Source: Salinicoccus halodurans (GTDB taxonomy: Bacteria > Bacillota > Bacilli > Staphylococcales > Salinicoccaceae). Taken from it: DNA of 64,000 nt. Within the stretch, counting starts at the first letter, position 1, and every line of letters begins with the position of its first letter. Location: assembly GCF_900114445.1 (NCBI RefSeq), contig NZ_FOTB01000003.1, positions 1 through 64,000 on the forward strand. The letters are read 5' to 3'. The position numbers were made by a program, and so were the translations under genes. Shown here one piece after another: positions 55,787 through 64,000 of the stretch. The notes below the pieces were generated by a model. The model did not search any database, was not told the origin of the DNA, and saw only the letters and a program-made list of their open reading frames with translations.

Positions 55787-55966
55787 TTACTTCACTGATT
55801 TCATTCTTTTCTCAAAATCACGGCGCGGCAGCATGATGACCCGGCCGCACTGTTCGCACTTTATCTTGATATCCGCCCCGAGACGCGTAATCCGGAACAG
55901 TTTGCTGCCGCATGGATGCGGCTTCTTCATCTCTACTATGTCATGCATGGCATATTCTTTATCCAT
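55787..55966 (-). CDS. DUF951 family small zinc-ribbon-like protein
   Basis: 59 aa from the ATG at 55966, with GAGGGTG 6 nt upstream. HDIVEMKKPHPCGSKLF and IKCEQCGRVIMLPRRDFEKR give three cysteines and the DUF951 pattern. It lies between mscS and ychF exactly as in Staphylococcus. Function unknown. Confidence 0.88.
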   Translation of the reverse strand: MDKEYAMHDIVEMKKPHPCGSKLFRITRLGADIKIKCEQCGRVIMLPRRDFEKRMKSVK

Positions 55967-55981
55967 ATCATTCACCCTCGT

Positions 55982-56905
55982 TTATTCGTTTCCAGCTACG
56001 TCAAAATCCTGAATGTCCATTTTAGGGACGGAAATATAGATTCCTTTAGTTGCGAGATGGTTTTTGATTCTTTTCCTCATGCGTCTGGTTGCACCAAAAT
56101 GTTCCATTGGTTCAGTTTCGAGCATTATCCTCATGATTGCTTCCCCATTTTCAATACCCTGGAGACCAAGGACTTCCGGCATGGAAACCAACGTCTCTTC
56201 ATTCCTCCAGTTTTCTTCGAAGTATTTACTGAGAGTCGCTTCCACTTGATCAAGGTCCTCCTCAAGGGAGAGGTTGATGTCCAGCATTGAAATCGCATTG
56301 TAACGGGAGAAGTTGACCACTTCACTGATTGAACCGTTTGGCACGACGATGAGCTCACCTTCCCAGCCCTGTATCTTAGTGGATCTGAGGCTGAAGGCGA
56401 TGACCTCTCCTTCTCCGATTGTCGTACCGGTTGAATTTATCCTTACAAAATCACCTTTATCAAACTGATTTTCCAAAATGATGAAAAACCCTGTAATCAT
56501 ATCTTTAACGAGACTCTGTGCACCGAAACCTACGGCCAGACCGACAACTCCGGCACCGGCCAGTAATGTGCGCACCGGCAGGTTGAAAGTTTCCAGGATC
56601 ATCATGATGATGACGAACCATATGACTACTGTGGCAGCGTTCTGCAGCACATTGATCAACGTCTGATTGCGTTTTTCGCTGCCTCTGATCTTGGATTTTG
56701 CTTTCGATTTATAAGTGAAGAAGTTGTTGATGACACGATTGGCGATTGTAACCAGAATCAAGGCAGCGACGATCAGTACGATAGCCGTCAGGATTCTTCC
56801 GCCGATAACCATCCATGTTTCCGGGTTAGTTACATCTTCCACAATCTGTTGGACAAATCCCAAATCCACCGATTCCGGTGTTGTGTTGTTAAGTATTGAA
56901 AACAA
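55982..56905 (-). CDS. Small-conductance mechanosensitive channel (MscS family)
   Basis: 307 aa, TTG start. About three membrane segments; the pore helix TM3 region is AGAGVVGLAVGFGAQSLVKDMITGFFIILENQFDKGDFV, followed by the beta and alpha/beta cytoplasmic domains. It opens on hypo-osmotic shock. It is an isolated channel gene in the conserved parB-mscS-DUF951-ychF order. Confidence 0.9.
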   Translation of the reverse strand: MFSILNNTTPESVDLGFVQQIVEDVTNPETWMVIGGRILTAIVLIVAALILVTIANRVINNFFTYKSKAKSKIRGSEKRNQTLINVLQNAATVVIWFVIIMMILETFNLPVRTLLAGAGVVGLAVGFGAQSLVKDMITGFFIILENQFDKGDFVRINSTGTTIGEGEVIAFSLRSTKIQGWEGELIVVPNGSISEVVNFSRYNAISMLDINLSLEEDLDQVEATLSKYFEENWRNEETLVSMPEVLGLQGIENGEAIMRIMLETEPMEHFGATRRMRKRIKNHLATKGIYISVPKMDIQDFDVAGNE

Positions 56906-56920
56906 TTTTACACATCCATT

Positions 56921-57742
56921 CTATGAATTTTCCAGTATTGAAATGATTCTTTTGAATTCCGCTTCATTTCTGAATTCCAAGGAGATCGTTCCTTTTTTAC
57001 GCTGTTTGCTTATCTCGACAGTCGTTCCGAAACGTTCCTTCAGCTTCGCTTCATGCCGGACGACGAAGCCCGGTTTATCTGATGCTTTCTTTCTTTTCCT
57101 TACAGACGGATCAGCCAGGGATTTTACATAAATCTCAAGTGACCTGACACTCATTTCCTCTTCCACTGCCTTTTTCGCTGCCGCTTCCAGCTGCAGTGGA
57201 TCTTTGAGCGATAATAAAGTCCGGCCGTGTGCGCCTGATAATTCCCGGGCGTTGATCATCTGTCTGACACGGGGCGGCAGATTAAGCAATCTGAGCATGT
57301 TGGCGATGTACGGCCTTGATTTCCCCAGCCGTTCCGCCACATCATTTTGTGTAATGCCCAGTCCATCCATCAGCTCGCGGTAGCTCTTCGCCTCTTCCAG
57401 GGGGCTCAGGTTCTCCCGCTGCAGATTTTCGATGATGGCAAATTCCATCATCTGTCTATCTGTCAGCTCTTTGATGATTGCGGGAATGGTTTCTTTTTCT
57501 GCGAGTTTGCTTGCTCTGAACCTGCGTTCCCCTGCAACGATATCATATCCCTTAACCGATTTCCTCACGATGATCGGCTGGAGTATACCGTGCTCAGCGA
57601 TGGAATCGGCCAGTTCCTTTAACTTTTCTGGATCGAACTCTGTTCTTGGCTGATAAGGATTACGCCGGATTTCAGAAATATCCAGAATGGCAACTGTTTC
57701 ATCCTGATCGTCTGCAGGCATTCCATCGAGTCCTTTTGCCAT
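56921..57742 (-). CDS. parB: Chromosome partitioning protein ParB (Spo0J)
   Basis: 273 aa. The CTP-binding N domain has the arginine patch GERRFRA and the NLQRENLSPLEEA segment. A helix-turn-helix (TQNDVAERLGKSRPYIANMLRLL) binds parS. The C-terminal domain dimerises. ParB loads condensin near the origin. No parA/soj gene adjoins, as in Staphylococcus. I found no full parS match by eye in this window. GGAGGTGA precedes the ATG. Confidence 0.94.
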   Translation of the reverse strand: MAKGLDGMPADDQDETVAILDISEIRRNPYQPRTEFDPEKLKELADSIAEHGILQPIIVRKSVKGYDIVAGERRFRASKLAEKETIPAIIKELTDRQMMEFAIIENLQRENLSPLEEAKSYRELMDGLGITQNDVAERLGKSRPYIANMLRLLNLPPRVRQMINARELSGAHGRTLLSLKDPLQLEAAAKKAVEEEMSVRSLEIYVKSLADPSVRKRKKASDKPGFVVRHEAKLKERFGTTVEISKQRKKGTISLEFRNEAEFKRIISILENS

Positions 57743-57840
57743 TGCCCGTCACCTCCGTAAATCTTAAACTGCATTGCAGCCATCATTTTTGCCTGGAATC
57801 ACATATAACATTATATCAGCCTGCAGGCATTTGTGACACC

Positions 57841-57882
57841 AAAACAAAACACTCACCGGGGTAAGTGCCTGTGAGTGTTTTA
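57841..57882 (-). terminator. noc terminator
   Basis: Stem AAACACTCAC/GTGAGTGTTT around 14 nt, followed on the minus strand by TGTTTTG; it starts right at the noc stop. Confidence 0.7.
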
Positions 57883-58692
57883 TTTGAATATCTTTATATT
57901 CACTTCATGAAATTCTTTCTGCTCGGAAGTGTCATAGGAGACGTCCATACCTTTGTTTCTGAGCTTTTCGACTTCACGGTTCAGATCATTCAGCATGAAT
58001 GAAACATCATCTTTAAAATCAATTTCCCCGTTCACATGCTTCAGCCGGTTCTTGACAGCTGTTTCCGTATCTTTGACCGTCAAGTTTTTATCCCTGATAT
58101 CTGCAAGCAGTTCAGACTGTAACTCATCATCCAGACTCAGCAGGCTCCTTGCGTGGCGTTCAGTGATATCCTGACGCTGCAGCGCTTCGATTACACCATC
58201 GGAAAGTTTAAGCAGGCGGAGTTTATTGGCGATGAAAGACTGGCTCTTACCCAGATTTTGAGCAAGGTTCTTCTGAGTGATGCCGTCCATCTTGAGCAGC
58301 TTCTGATAGGCCCTCGCCTCTTCGATGCTGGAGAGGTTTTCACGCTGGATATTCTCGATGAGGGCAATCGCCGCCGACTCGGTATCCGTCAGATACTTTA
58401 CAATGACTTCCGCTTCTTCACGGTTCATCATCTTCAGTGCCCTGAAGCGTCGTTCACCCGCAATGATCTCATACATGCCTTCTTCAATCGGTCTGACTGT
58501 GATCGGCTGCAGCAGACCATGCTCTTCAATCGATGCCGCCAGCTCTTTTATACGGTCACGGTCGAAATCCGTACGGGGCTGATAACGGTTCGGCACAATA
58601 TTCTCCATCGGAAGAAGCTGCAGGGACACATCTTCTTTTTTATCATCACTTTTATCAATGAGACCAAAAAGTCTGGAAAAAGGCTTTTTCAT
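57880..58692 (-). CDS. noc: Nucleoid occlusion protein Noc
   Basis: 270 aa from the ATG at 58692 (AGGTGA 5 nt upstream; a GTG at 58701 adds three residues). The N-terminal MKKPFSRLFGLIDK is the amphipathic membrane-binding helix typical of Noc. A ParB-like core has GERRFRALK and IENIQRENLSSIEEA, and its helix-turn-helix differs from ParB in the specificity residues. Noc keeps the division septum off the nucleoid. Its position between rsmG and parB matches Bacillus and Staphylococcus. Confidence 0.93.
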   Translation of the reverse strand: MKKPFSRLFGLIDKSDDKKEDVSLQLLPMENIVPNRYQPRTDFDRDRIKELAASIEEHGLLQPITVRPIEEGMYEIIAGERRFRALKMMNREEAEVIVKYLTDTESAAIALIENIQRENLSSIEEARAYQKLLKMDGITQKNLAQNLGKSQSFIANKLRLLKLSDGVIEALQRQDITERHARSLLSLDDELQSELLADIRDKNLTVKDTETAVKNRLKHVNGEIDFKDDVSFMLNDLNREVEKLRNKGMDVSYDTSEQKEFHEVNIKIFK

Positions 58693-58708
58693 CTGCTTCA
58701 CCTGCCTG

Positions 58709-59422
58709 TCATTTTAATGGTGATTTATTCGGAGTTCCGGGTTTTCTCGGGTACTTTTTCGGTGTTTTGCGTATTTTCTCAATATCGAGTATATATCTTT
58801 CGCTGTCCTCTTCAGGAAGTACAAAACTGTGTGTCTCTTTTACTTCGCCGCCGAGCAGATCCAGTGCGAAGCTGCTGTCATCTAACTCTTCCATGCCCTT
58901 TTTGCCTTTCAGCACGATAAAATGGCCGCCGGTCCTTACCAGTGGAAGACAGAGTTCGGCAAGTACATTCAGCTGCGCGACCGCACGTGCCGTCACAATA
59001 TCGAAATTATGACGCTGTGCCCCCTGGCCGAATGTCTCTGCACGGTCGTGGACCAGGTGCATCTTATCCAAATCCAGGCTTGCCGACAGCTCATTAAGGA
59101 AGCGGATGCGCTTGTTGAGCGAATCGACGATGGTGACCTTCAGATCCGGACGGACGATCTTCATCGGTATGCTCGGAAAACCTGCACCGGCGCCCACATC
59201 ACATATGTCCGCATCCTGTTTGATGTCGATATTGAAGAGCGGTGTCAATGAATCATAGAAATGTTTCAGATATACTTCCTCTTCTTCTGTTACGGCAGTC
59301 AGATTGATTTTCTCATTCCACTCAACCAACATCTCGAAGTATGTCCTGAACTGGCTGATCTGGCGGGCTGTCAGTTCGATGCCCTGTTGCTTAAGTGCTT
59401 CTATGAATTGTTGTTCTGTCAT
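58709..59422 (-). CDS. rsmG: 16S rRNA (guanine-527-N7)-methyltransferase RsmG
   Basis: 237 aa. The SAM-binding motif [19 protein letters not shown] (about 68-86) and [17 protein letters not shown] identify RsmG/GidB. It methylates G527 of 16S rRNA; its loss gives streptomycin tolerance. It overlaps mnmG by 4 nt (ATGA). Confidence 0.96.
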   Translation of the reverse strand: MTEQQFIEALKQQGIELTARQISQFRTYFEMLVEWNEKINLTAVTEEEEVYLKHFYDSLTPLFNIDIKQDADICDVGAGAGFPSIPMKIVRPDLKVTIVDSLNKRIRFLNELSASLDLDKMHLVHDRAETFGQGAQRHNFDIVTARAVAQLNVLAELCLPLVRTGGHFIVLKGKKGMEELDDSSFALDLLGGEVKETHSFVLPEEDSERYILDIEKIRKTPKKYPRKPGTPNKSPLK

Positions 59423-61302
59423 GCGTTTACCCTTTTGATGTTCCCCTGTTCAATGTAGACCAGAAGAATGGATACGTCTGCAGGGTTCACACCCGAAATC
59501 CTGGACGCCTGTGCAATATCCAGCGGCTTGACTTTTTTCAGCTTATCAAGCGCTTCTGTCGCCAGTGAGTGCACCGCATCATAATCGATGTCTCCAGGGA
59601 TTTTTTTGTTTTCCATGCGTTTCATCTTTTCAACCTGTGCAAGGGATTTGGCGATGTAACCATCATACTTGATCTGGATTTCAATCTGCTCGTACTCTTC
59701 TTGTGTGATCTGGATCTCTTCTTCAAGTATTTCCATGATGGATTCGTAATTCATTTCAGGACGTTTGAGCAGGTCAAATGCAAGGATACCGTCCTTGAGC
59801 AGTGTGCCGCCCCTTGCTTCGATTACAGACTGTGTCCGTTCATTCGGTTTGATGCGGACATTTTTAAGACGCTCGATTTCATCTTCGATATGCTGCTTTT
59901 TCGCAAGGAATGCATCATACCGTTCCTCAGAGATCAGACCCAGTTCATGACCCTTTTCCGTCAGACGGAGATCTGCGTTGTCATGACGGAGCAGCAGACG
60001 GTGTTCCGCCCTGGATGTAAGAAGACGGTAAGGTTCGTTTGTCCCTTTGGTCACAAGATCATCGATCAGCACACCGATGTATGCATCGGAACGGCTCAGG
60101 ATAAGCGATTCTTCACCAAGCAGTTTTGCTGCAGCATTTATGCCCGCAATAAGCCCCTGGCCGGCCGCTTCCTCGTAGCCGCTCGTACCGTTGATCTGTC
60201 CTGCTGTGAACAGGTTTTCGATTTTTTTCGTTTCAAGTGACGGCCACAGCTGCGTCGGCACCAGTGCATCATATTCAATGGCATAGCCCGCACGCATCAT
60301 CCTTGCATTTTCAAGACCGGGTACTGAAGAGAGCATTTCACGCTGGACGTTTTCAGGCATGCTTGTTGATAATCCCTGGACATATACTTCTTTCGTGTCC
60401 CTGCCTTCAGGTTCCAGGAAGATTTGATGACGCGGTTTGTCATTGAAGCGTACAATCTTATCTTCGATGGACGGGCAGTAACGCGGTCCTGTGCCCACGA
60501 TATTTCCTGAATACATCGCTGAGAGATGCAGGTTGTCATTAATGATCTGATGCGTATTTTCTGACGTGTATGTCAGCCAGCATGGAAGCTGGTCCATGAT
60601 GAAATCTTTAGTTTCAAAACTGAACGCCCTCGGCACATCGTCGCCGGGCTGGATTTCAGTTTTCGAATAATCGATGGAATCCGAATTGACGCGCGGTGGT
60701 GTTCCTGTTTTGAATCTGACTATGTCAAATCCAAGATCTTTCAACTGGTCGGCAAGTGGGACTGAAGGCATCTGGTGGTTCGGACCACTGGAATATTTCA
60801 GATCTCCCAAAATGATTTCGCCCCGCAGGAAAGTGCCTGTCGTTACAATGACAGCTTCCGCATCGTAGACTGTACCGATATTCGTTTTAACGCCTTTCAC
60901 TGTGTCTTCCTCGACGATGATCTCGTCCACCATCCCCTGAAGGATATCCAGGTTCGGCTCATCTTCGAGCACACGCTTCATTTCCTTCTGGTAGAGCGCC
61001 TTGTCCGCCTGTGCACGGAGGGCGCGTACCGCAGGGCCCTTCCCTGTGTTCAGCATTCTCATCTGAATGTGTGTTTTATCTATTATTTTAGCCATCTGTC
61101 CGCCGAGTGCGTCGACTTCCCTGACGACGATCCCTTTAGCCGGACCGCCGACGGATGGATTACATGGCATAAATGCGATATTGTCCAAGTTGATCGTCAG
61201 CATCAATGTTTTAAGCCCTTTGCGTGCAGAGGCAAGTCCCGCTTCGACGCCTGCATGTCCCGCACCAATGACGATAACATCGTATTTCATATTTCCTGTC
61301 AT
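59419..61302 (-). CDS. mnmG: tRNA uridine-5-carboxymethylaminomethyl modification enzyme MnmG
   Basis: 627 aa from the ATG at 61302, which has AAAGGAGG 6 nt upstream. The FAD-binding [17 protein letters not shown] is near the N-terminus. The segments [11 protein letters not shown] and [13 protein letters not shown] and a C-terminal helical domain for MnmE binding are present. With MnmE it modifies U34 of several tRNAs. Confidence 0.96.
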   Translation of the reverse strand: MTGNMKYDVIVIGAGHAGVEAGLASARKGLKTLMLTINLDNIAFMPCNPSVGGPAKGIVVREVDALGGQMAKIIDKTHIQMRMLNTGKGPAVRALRAQADKALYQKEMKRVLEDEPNLDILQGMVDEIIVEEDTVKGVKTNIGTVYDAEAVIVTTGTFLRGEIILGDLKYSSGPNHQMPSVPLADQLKDLGFDIVRFKTGTPPRVNSDSIDYSKTEIQPGDDVPRAFSFETKDFIMDQLPCWLTYTSENTHQIINDNLHLSAMYSGNIVGTGPRYCPSIEDKIVRFNDKPRHQIFLEPEGRDTKEVYVQGLSTSMPENVQREMLSSVPGLENARMMRAGYAIEYDALVPTQLWPSLETKKIENLFTAGQINGTSGYEEAAGQGLIAGINAAAKLLGEESLILSRSDAYIGVLIDDLVTKGTNEPYRLLTSRAEHRLLLRHDNADLRLTEKGHELGLISEERYDAFLAKKQHIEDEIERLKNVRIKPNERTQSVIEARGGTLLKDGILAFDLLKRPEMNYESIMEILEEEIQITQEEYEQIEIQIKYDGYIAKSLAQVEKMKRMENKKIPGDIDYDAVHSLATEALDKLKKVKPLDIAQASRISGVNPADVSILLVYIEQGNIKRVNA

Positions 61303-61315
61303 AGTTTTCCTCCTT

Positions 61316-62695
61316 TTATTTTCCAAGACAGAACTGACTGAAGAGCTGGTCGATCAGCTGTTCACTGACATCTTCACCAATCACTTCTCCAAGCAGTTCC
61401 CACGTTTTAACAAGGTCGATCTGGATAATATCGACCGGTACGTCCATCTCCGCTGATTCAATTGCATCTGCAATCGTACGTTTGGCATCTTCCAGCAATC
61501 CGATATGCCTGTTGTTGGAGACATATGTCGAATCCGTGGACTGGATGCTTCCGTCAAAGAATAATTCCGCTATCCTGTCTTCCAGATCATCGATGCCTGT
61601 ACTGTTTATAATCGATGTTCTCACAATCTGCATATCCGGGTAGCGGTTTTGCAGCTCTTCGAGATCAAGATTGGATTCGAGATCGAGTTTATTCACGATC
61701 ACGATCACTTTCTGGTCTGAAATGGAATCGAGGATTTCGATATCCTCATGAGTGAGCGGTTCGTTGTTGTTTACGACATAGAGGATCAGTTCGGCCTGTG
61801 CAAGTGCCTGACGGCTGCGCTCCACACCGATTTTTTCAACGATATCATTGGTGTCCCTTATGCCGGCAGTATCAACGAGTTTCAATGGGATGCCGTTGAC
61901 ATTGACGTATTCTTCTAAAATATCCCGTGTTGTACCAGCGACGTCTGTAACAATCGCTTTGTCATCCTGGATGAAATAATTGAGCAGTGAACTTTTACCG
62001 ACGTTCGGTTTACCGACAATGACAGTACTTAAGCCTTCTCTCAAAATCTTTCCCTGTGAGCTGCTTTTTAGAAGCTTTTCAATCTCAACTTCAACTTTTT
62101 TCGCTTCATCCAGAAGAAACGATGTTGTCGCTTCTTCGACATCATCGTATTCCGGATAATCTATATTCACTTCCACCTGGGCAAGGATATTCAAAATGCT
62201 CTGCCTCAGACTTCCGACATATGTCTTCAGTCTGCCCTGCATCTGCTGATTGGCCACTTTGGATGCCTCAGTTGTTTTTGATCTGATGAAATCCATGACA
62301 CCTTCAGCCTGTGAAAGGTCGATTCTTCCATTTAGAAATGCACGTTTCGTAAATTCGCCGGGTTCGGCCATGCGTGCCCCATGTTTCAAAGTAAGCTGAA
62401 GCACCCGGTTCACAGTATGAATCCCACCATGGCAATTGATCTCAACTATATCCTCTCTGGTATAAGTCTTTGGCGCCCTCATTACGGCTGCCATGACCTC
62501 CTCCACAGATTCACCAGTTTCAGGATCAACAATATGCCCATAATTAATCGTATGGGAATCCACTGACGACAATGGCTTCGCCCCTTTGTACAGGGTGTCG
62601 GCAATTTCTACGGCATCTATGCCGGACAGACGCACAATTGCGATCGCACCTTCACCCACCGGGGTTGAAATACTGGATATAGTTTCTAATTGCAT
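61316..62695 (-). CDS. mnmE: tRNA modification GTPase MnmE
   Basis: 459 aa. An N-terminal tetrahydrofolate-binding domain, a helical domain and an inserted G domain with [28 protein letters not shown] and NKLD. The C-terminus ends FCLGK, with the catalytic cysteine of the family. It is the partner of MnmG, 13 nt downstream. Confidence 0.97.
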   Translation of the reverse strand: MQLETISSISTPVGEGAIAIVRLSGIDAVEIADTLYKGAKPLSSVDSHTINYGHIVDPETGESVEEVMAAVMRAPKTYTREDIVEINCHGGIHTVNRVLQLTLKHGARMAEPGEFTKRAFLNGRIDLSQAEGVMDFIRSKTTEASKVANQQMQGRLKTYVGSLRQSILNILAQVEVNIDYPEYDDVEEATTSFLLDEAKKVEVEIEKLLKSSSQGKILREGLSTVIVGKPNVGKSSLLNYFIQDDKAIVTDVAGTTRDILEEYVNVNGIPLKLVDTAGIRDTNDIVEKIGVERSRQALAQAELILYVVNNNEPLTHEDIEILDSISDQKVIVIVNKLDLESNLDLEELQNRYPDMQIVRTSIINSTGIDDLEDRIAELFFDGSIQSTDSTYVSNNRHIGLLEDAKRTIADAIESAEMDVPVDIIQIDLVKTWELLGEVIGEDVSEQLIDQLFSQFCLGK

Positions 62696-62710
62696 AGTGC
62701 AGTACTCCTT

Positions 62711-63553
62711 TTATTTCTTTTCTATCACTAAATATCTGTTCGGCTCGGAACCTTCGGAATATGTTTCAATATCGGCGATGCCACTCAATACGTGATGCAT
62801 GATCTTGCGCTCGAATGAAGGCATCGGTTCCAGTCTGACCGGCTCATTTGTCCTGAGCGCCTTTTTAGACATGTTCACCGCGAGGTTCTCAAGCGTCTCT
62901 TTACGCTTTTCTCTGTAATTTTCGACATCAAGTATAATGATTCCATAACTCTTGAAGATTGAGTTGAAATAATTCTGGGCCACTTCCTGGAGTGCGTTCA
63001 ATGTCGCACCGCGCTTGCCGATCAGTTTGGCGGCCATCGTTGATGTCATATCTATACGGATTTCATTGTTTTTAATAATTATTTCACTCGTACTTTCAAT
63101 ATTCATATCCCGGATGACCCGGTCCATATACTTCTTCGTTTCTTCTGAAGCGTCCTTGATCAATGTCCTGTTATCCTGCTTGGGACTGTTGATGCGGGCT
63201 TCCGTTTCAGAAGTTTCCGGATCCGCCGGCGTATCTTCCGGCTCTGTTTCTGTACCCGTTTCTTCCATAATAGAAGCAGATGCTTCCGCTTCTTCCGTGA
63301 CTGCTTCTTCCGCGACGATGCTGTCTTCTTTTTCCACGTCCCTCGAAATGAGATCGTCTATGGATGCATACATCTTCAGCTCCGGATTGATGATTGTCAG
63401 CCTTACCTCTGCATCTTTTTTGCCAAAACCTAAAATTCCACGCTTACCTTCGTCTTCAACATCAATTTTAATGTCGGATTCGGATACTTTCAGTTCTTCC
63501 AGACCTTTGGCGATTGCACGATCGACAGTTTCTTCCTTGTAAATCCTGTACAT
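62711..63553 (-). CDS. jag: RNA-binding protein Jag/KhpB
   Basis: 280 aa. Jag_N domain (MYRIYKEETVDRAIAKGLEEL), then an acidic low-complexity linker (about 75-130), a KH domain with GKRGATLNALQEV and a C-terminal R3H domain (SEGSEPNRYLVIEKK end). In other Firmicutes it binds sRNAs and mRNAs with KhpA. The linker, very rich in Glu/Thr/Ala, is longer than in B. subtilis. yidC, usually just upstream, is absent. Confidence 0.93.
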   Translation of the reverse strand: MYRIYKEETVDRAIAKGLEELKVSESDIKIDVEDEGKRGILGFGKKDAEVRLTIINPELKMYASIDDLISRDVEKEDSIVAEEAVTEEAEASASIMEETGTETEPEDTPADPETSETEARINSPKQDNRTLIKDASEETKKYMDRVIRDMNIESTSEIIIKNNEIRIDMTSTMAAKLIGKRGATLNALQEVAQNYFNSIFKSYGIIILDVENYREKRKETLENLAVNMSKKALRTNEPVRLEPMPSFERKIMHHVLSGIADIETYSEGSEPNRYLVIEKK

Positions 63554-63569
63554 GGCAGTGACCCCCGTG

Positions 63570-63908
63570 TCATTTTATACATCTTGCGATTTTCAGCACA
63601 TGCAATAATGATTTTTCCATCTGATGATAGTCCATCTGACTTACAGGCTGCCTCGCAATCACTACATATTCCCGTGCATCCAGAGAATTCTGGTACTTTT
63701 GGAAAAACACCCGGACACGCCGTTTGATTTTATTGCGTTTCACTGCATTTCCGAGCCTTTTGGATACACTGATGCCCAGCCGCATATGATCAGTTTTTGG
63801 GTTATCGATCAGATAAACTACAAATTGTCTGTTTGCGAAAGACTTTCCTTTTTTGAAGACAAGCTGAAAATCTTTTTCCTTTTTAATCCTGTATCTTTTC
63901 TTCATCAT
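63570..63908 (-). CDS. rnpA: Ribonuclease P protein component
   Basis: 112 aa. RIKKEKDFQLVFKKGKSFAN and the signature KRNKIKRRVRVFFQ are diagnostic. It assists RNase P RNA in tRNA 5' processing. rpmH is expected further upstream, beyond the window edge. Confidence 0.97.
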   Translation of the reverse strand: MMKKRYRIKKEKDFQLVFKKGKSFANRQFVVYLIDNPKTDHMRLGISVSKRLGNAVKRNKIKRRVRVFFQKYQNSLDAREYVVIARQPVSQMDYHQMEKSLLHVLKIARCIK

Positions 63909-63934
63909 TATTACGCTCTTTCATATGATATTCC

Positions 63935-63963
63935 ATTATACAAAATTCGGCGCCGTTTATAAA
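63935..63963 (-). promoter_or_regulatory. rnpA promoter
   Basis: Minus strand -35 TTTATA (63958-63963), 17-bp spacer, -10 TATAAT (63935-63940), about 27 nt upstream of rnpA. Confidence 0.6.
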
Positions 63964-64000
63964 ATATCTCGCCATATACATAAAAAAAGATCACCTGTTC

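Noticed and set aside
56900-59500. parS or Noc-binding sites in the parB/noc region
   Set aside because: I looked for TGTTNCACGTGAAACA and ATTTCCCGGGAAAT types by eye and found no full match; the CCACGTG at 20800 is too weak.

Overview
The window is a stretch of Staphylococcaceae chromosome, probably a Salinicoccus- or Jeotgalicoccus-like genus; the genus is a guess from GC content and a BCCT osmolyte carrier. The family assignment rests on gene order. Read on the minus strand, the order is rnpA, jag, mnmE, mnmG, rsmG, noc, parB, mscS, ychF, rpsF-ssb-rpsR, guaB-guaA, treP-treA-treR, SRP RNA, dnaX, ybaB, recR, then the start of an rRNA operon. This is the order on one side of the Staphylococcus origin, so minus-strand genes read away from the origin. 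ParA is absent, and yidC is missing between rnpA and jag.

Layout. 1-3660: 16S rRNA 5' tip with tandem promoters, recR, ybaB, dnaX and the large SRP RNA. 3667-7650: trehalose PTS operon, with a putative cre box and TreR operator inside its promoter. 7747-20685: housekeeping and accessory genes (amt, an acidic membrane-anchored surface protein, paiAB, queT under a preQ1 riboswitch, a SAP-domain protein, a BCCT carrier, an SNF2 helicase, a lipoprotein, a sialate O-acetylesterase-like enzyme, a stand-alone purC). 45000-48250: guaBA with a guanine riboswitch. 48293-50872: two YflT-like stress genes behind putative sigma-B promoters. 51543-63963: rocA, ribosomal and ssb genes, and the chromosome-segregation and tRNA-modification cluster.

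The outstanding feature is a genomic island of about 24.2 kb (20823-45011) in the 3' end of guaA. It has an 11-bp core direct repeat at both ends. TGCCCT arm-type repeats spaced 11 bp apart lie inside both ends. The original guaA terminator is displaced to the far left side. The island carries a cadmium/zinc operon (cadC-cadA-cadD), a large copper module, a reduced mercury operon (merR-merA) next to an ISL3-family transposase, and a low-GC AlbA_2-domain gene by the right end. Its tyrosine integrase survives only as a catalytic C-terminal fragment butted against the N-terminal piece of a serine resolvase, so the island is probably no longer self-mobile.

The copper module looks like a mostly extracytoplasmic system: CcdA, the CueP-type lipoprotein, CopB ATPase, two YdhK (DUF1541) proteins, a BNR-repeat lipoprotein, a histidine kinase/response regulator pair, an APC permease, a Csp-type copper storage protein and a lipoprotein multicopper oxidase. 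Two promoters in it share a tandem CTGCAC-N5-CTGCAC element and a third has one copy. I propose these are the sites of the island's own response regulator. copB instead has a CsoR-like palindrome, which implies a CsoR encoded outside the window.
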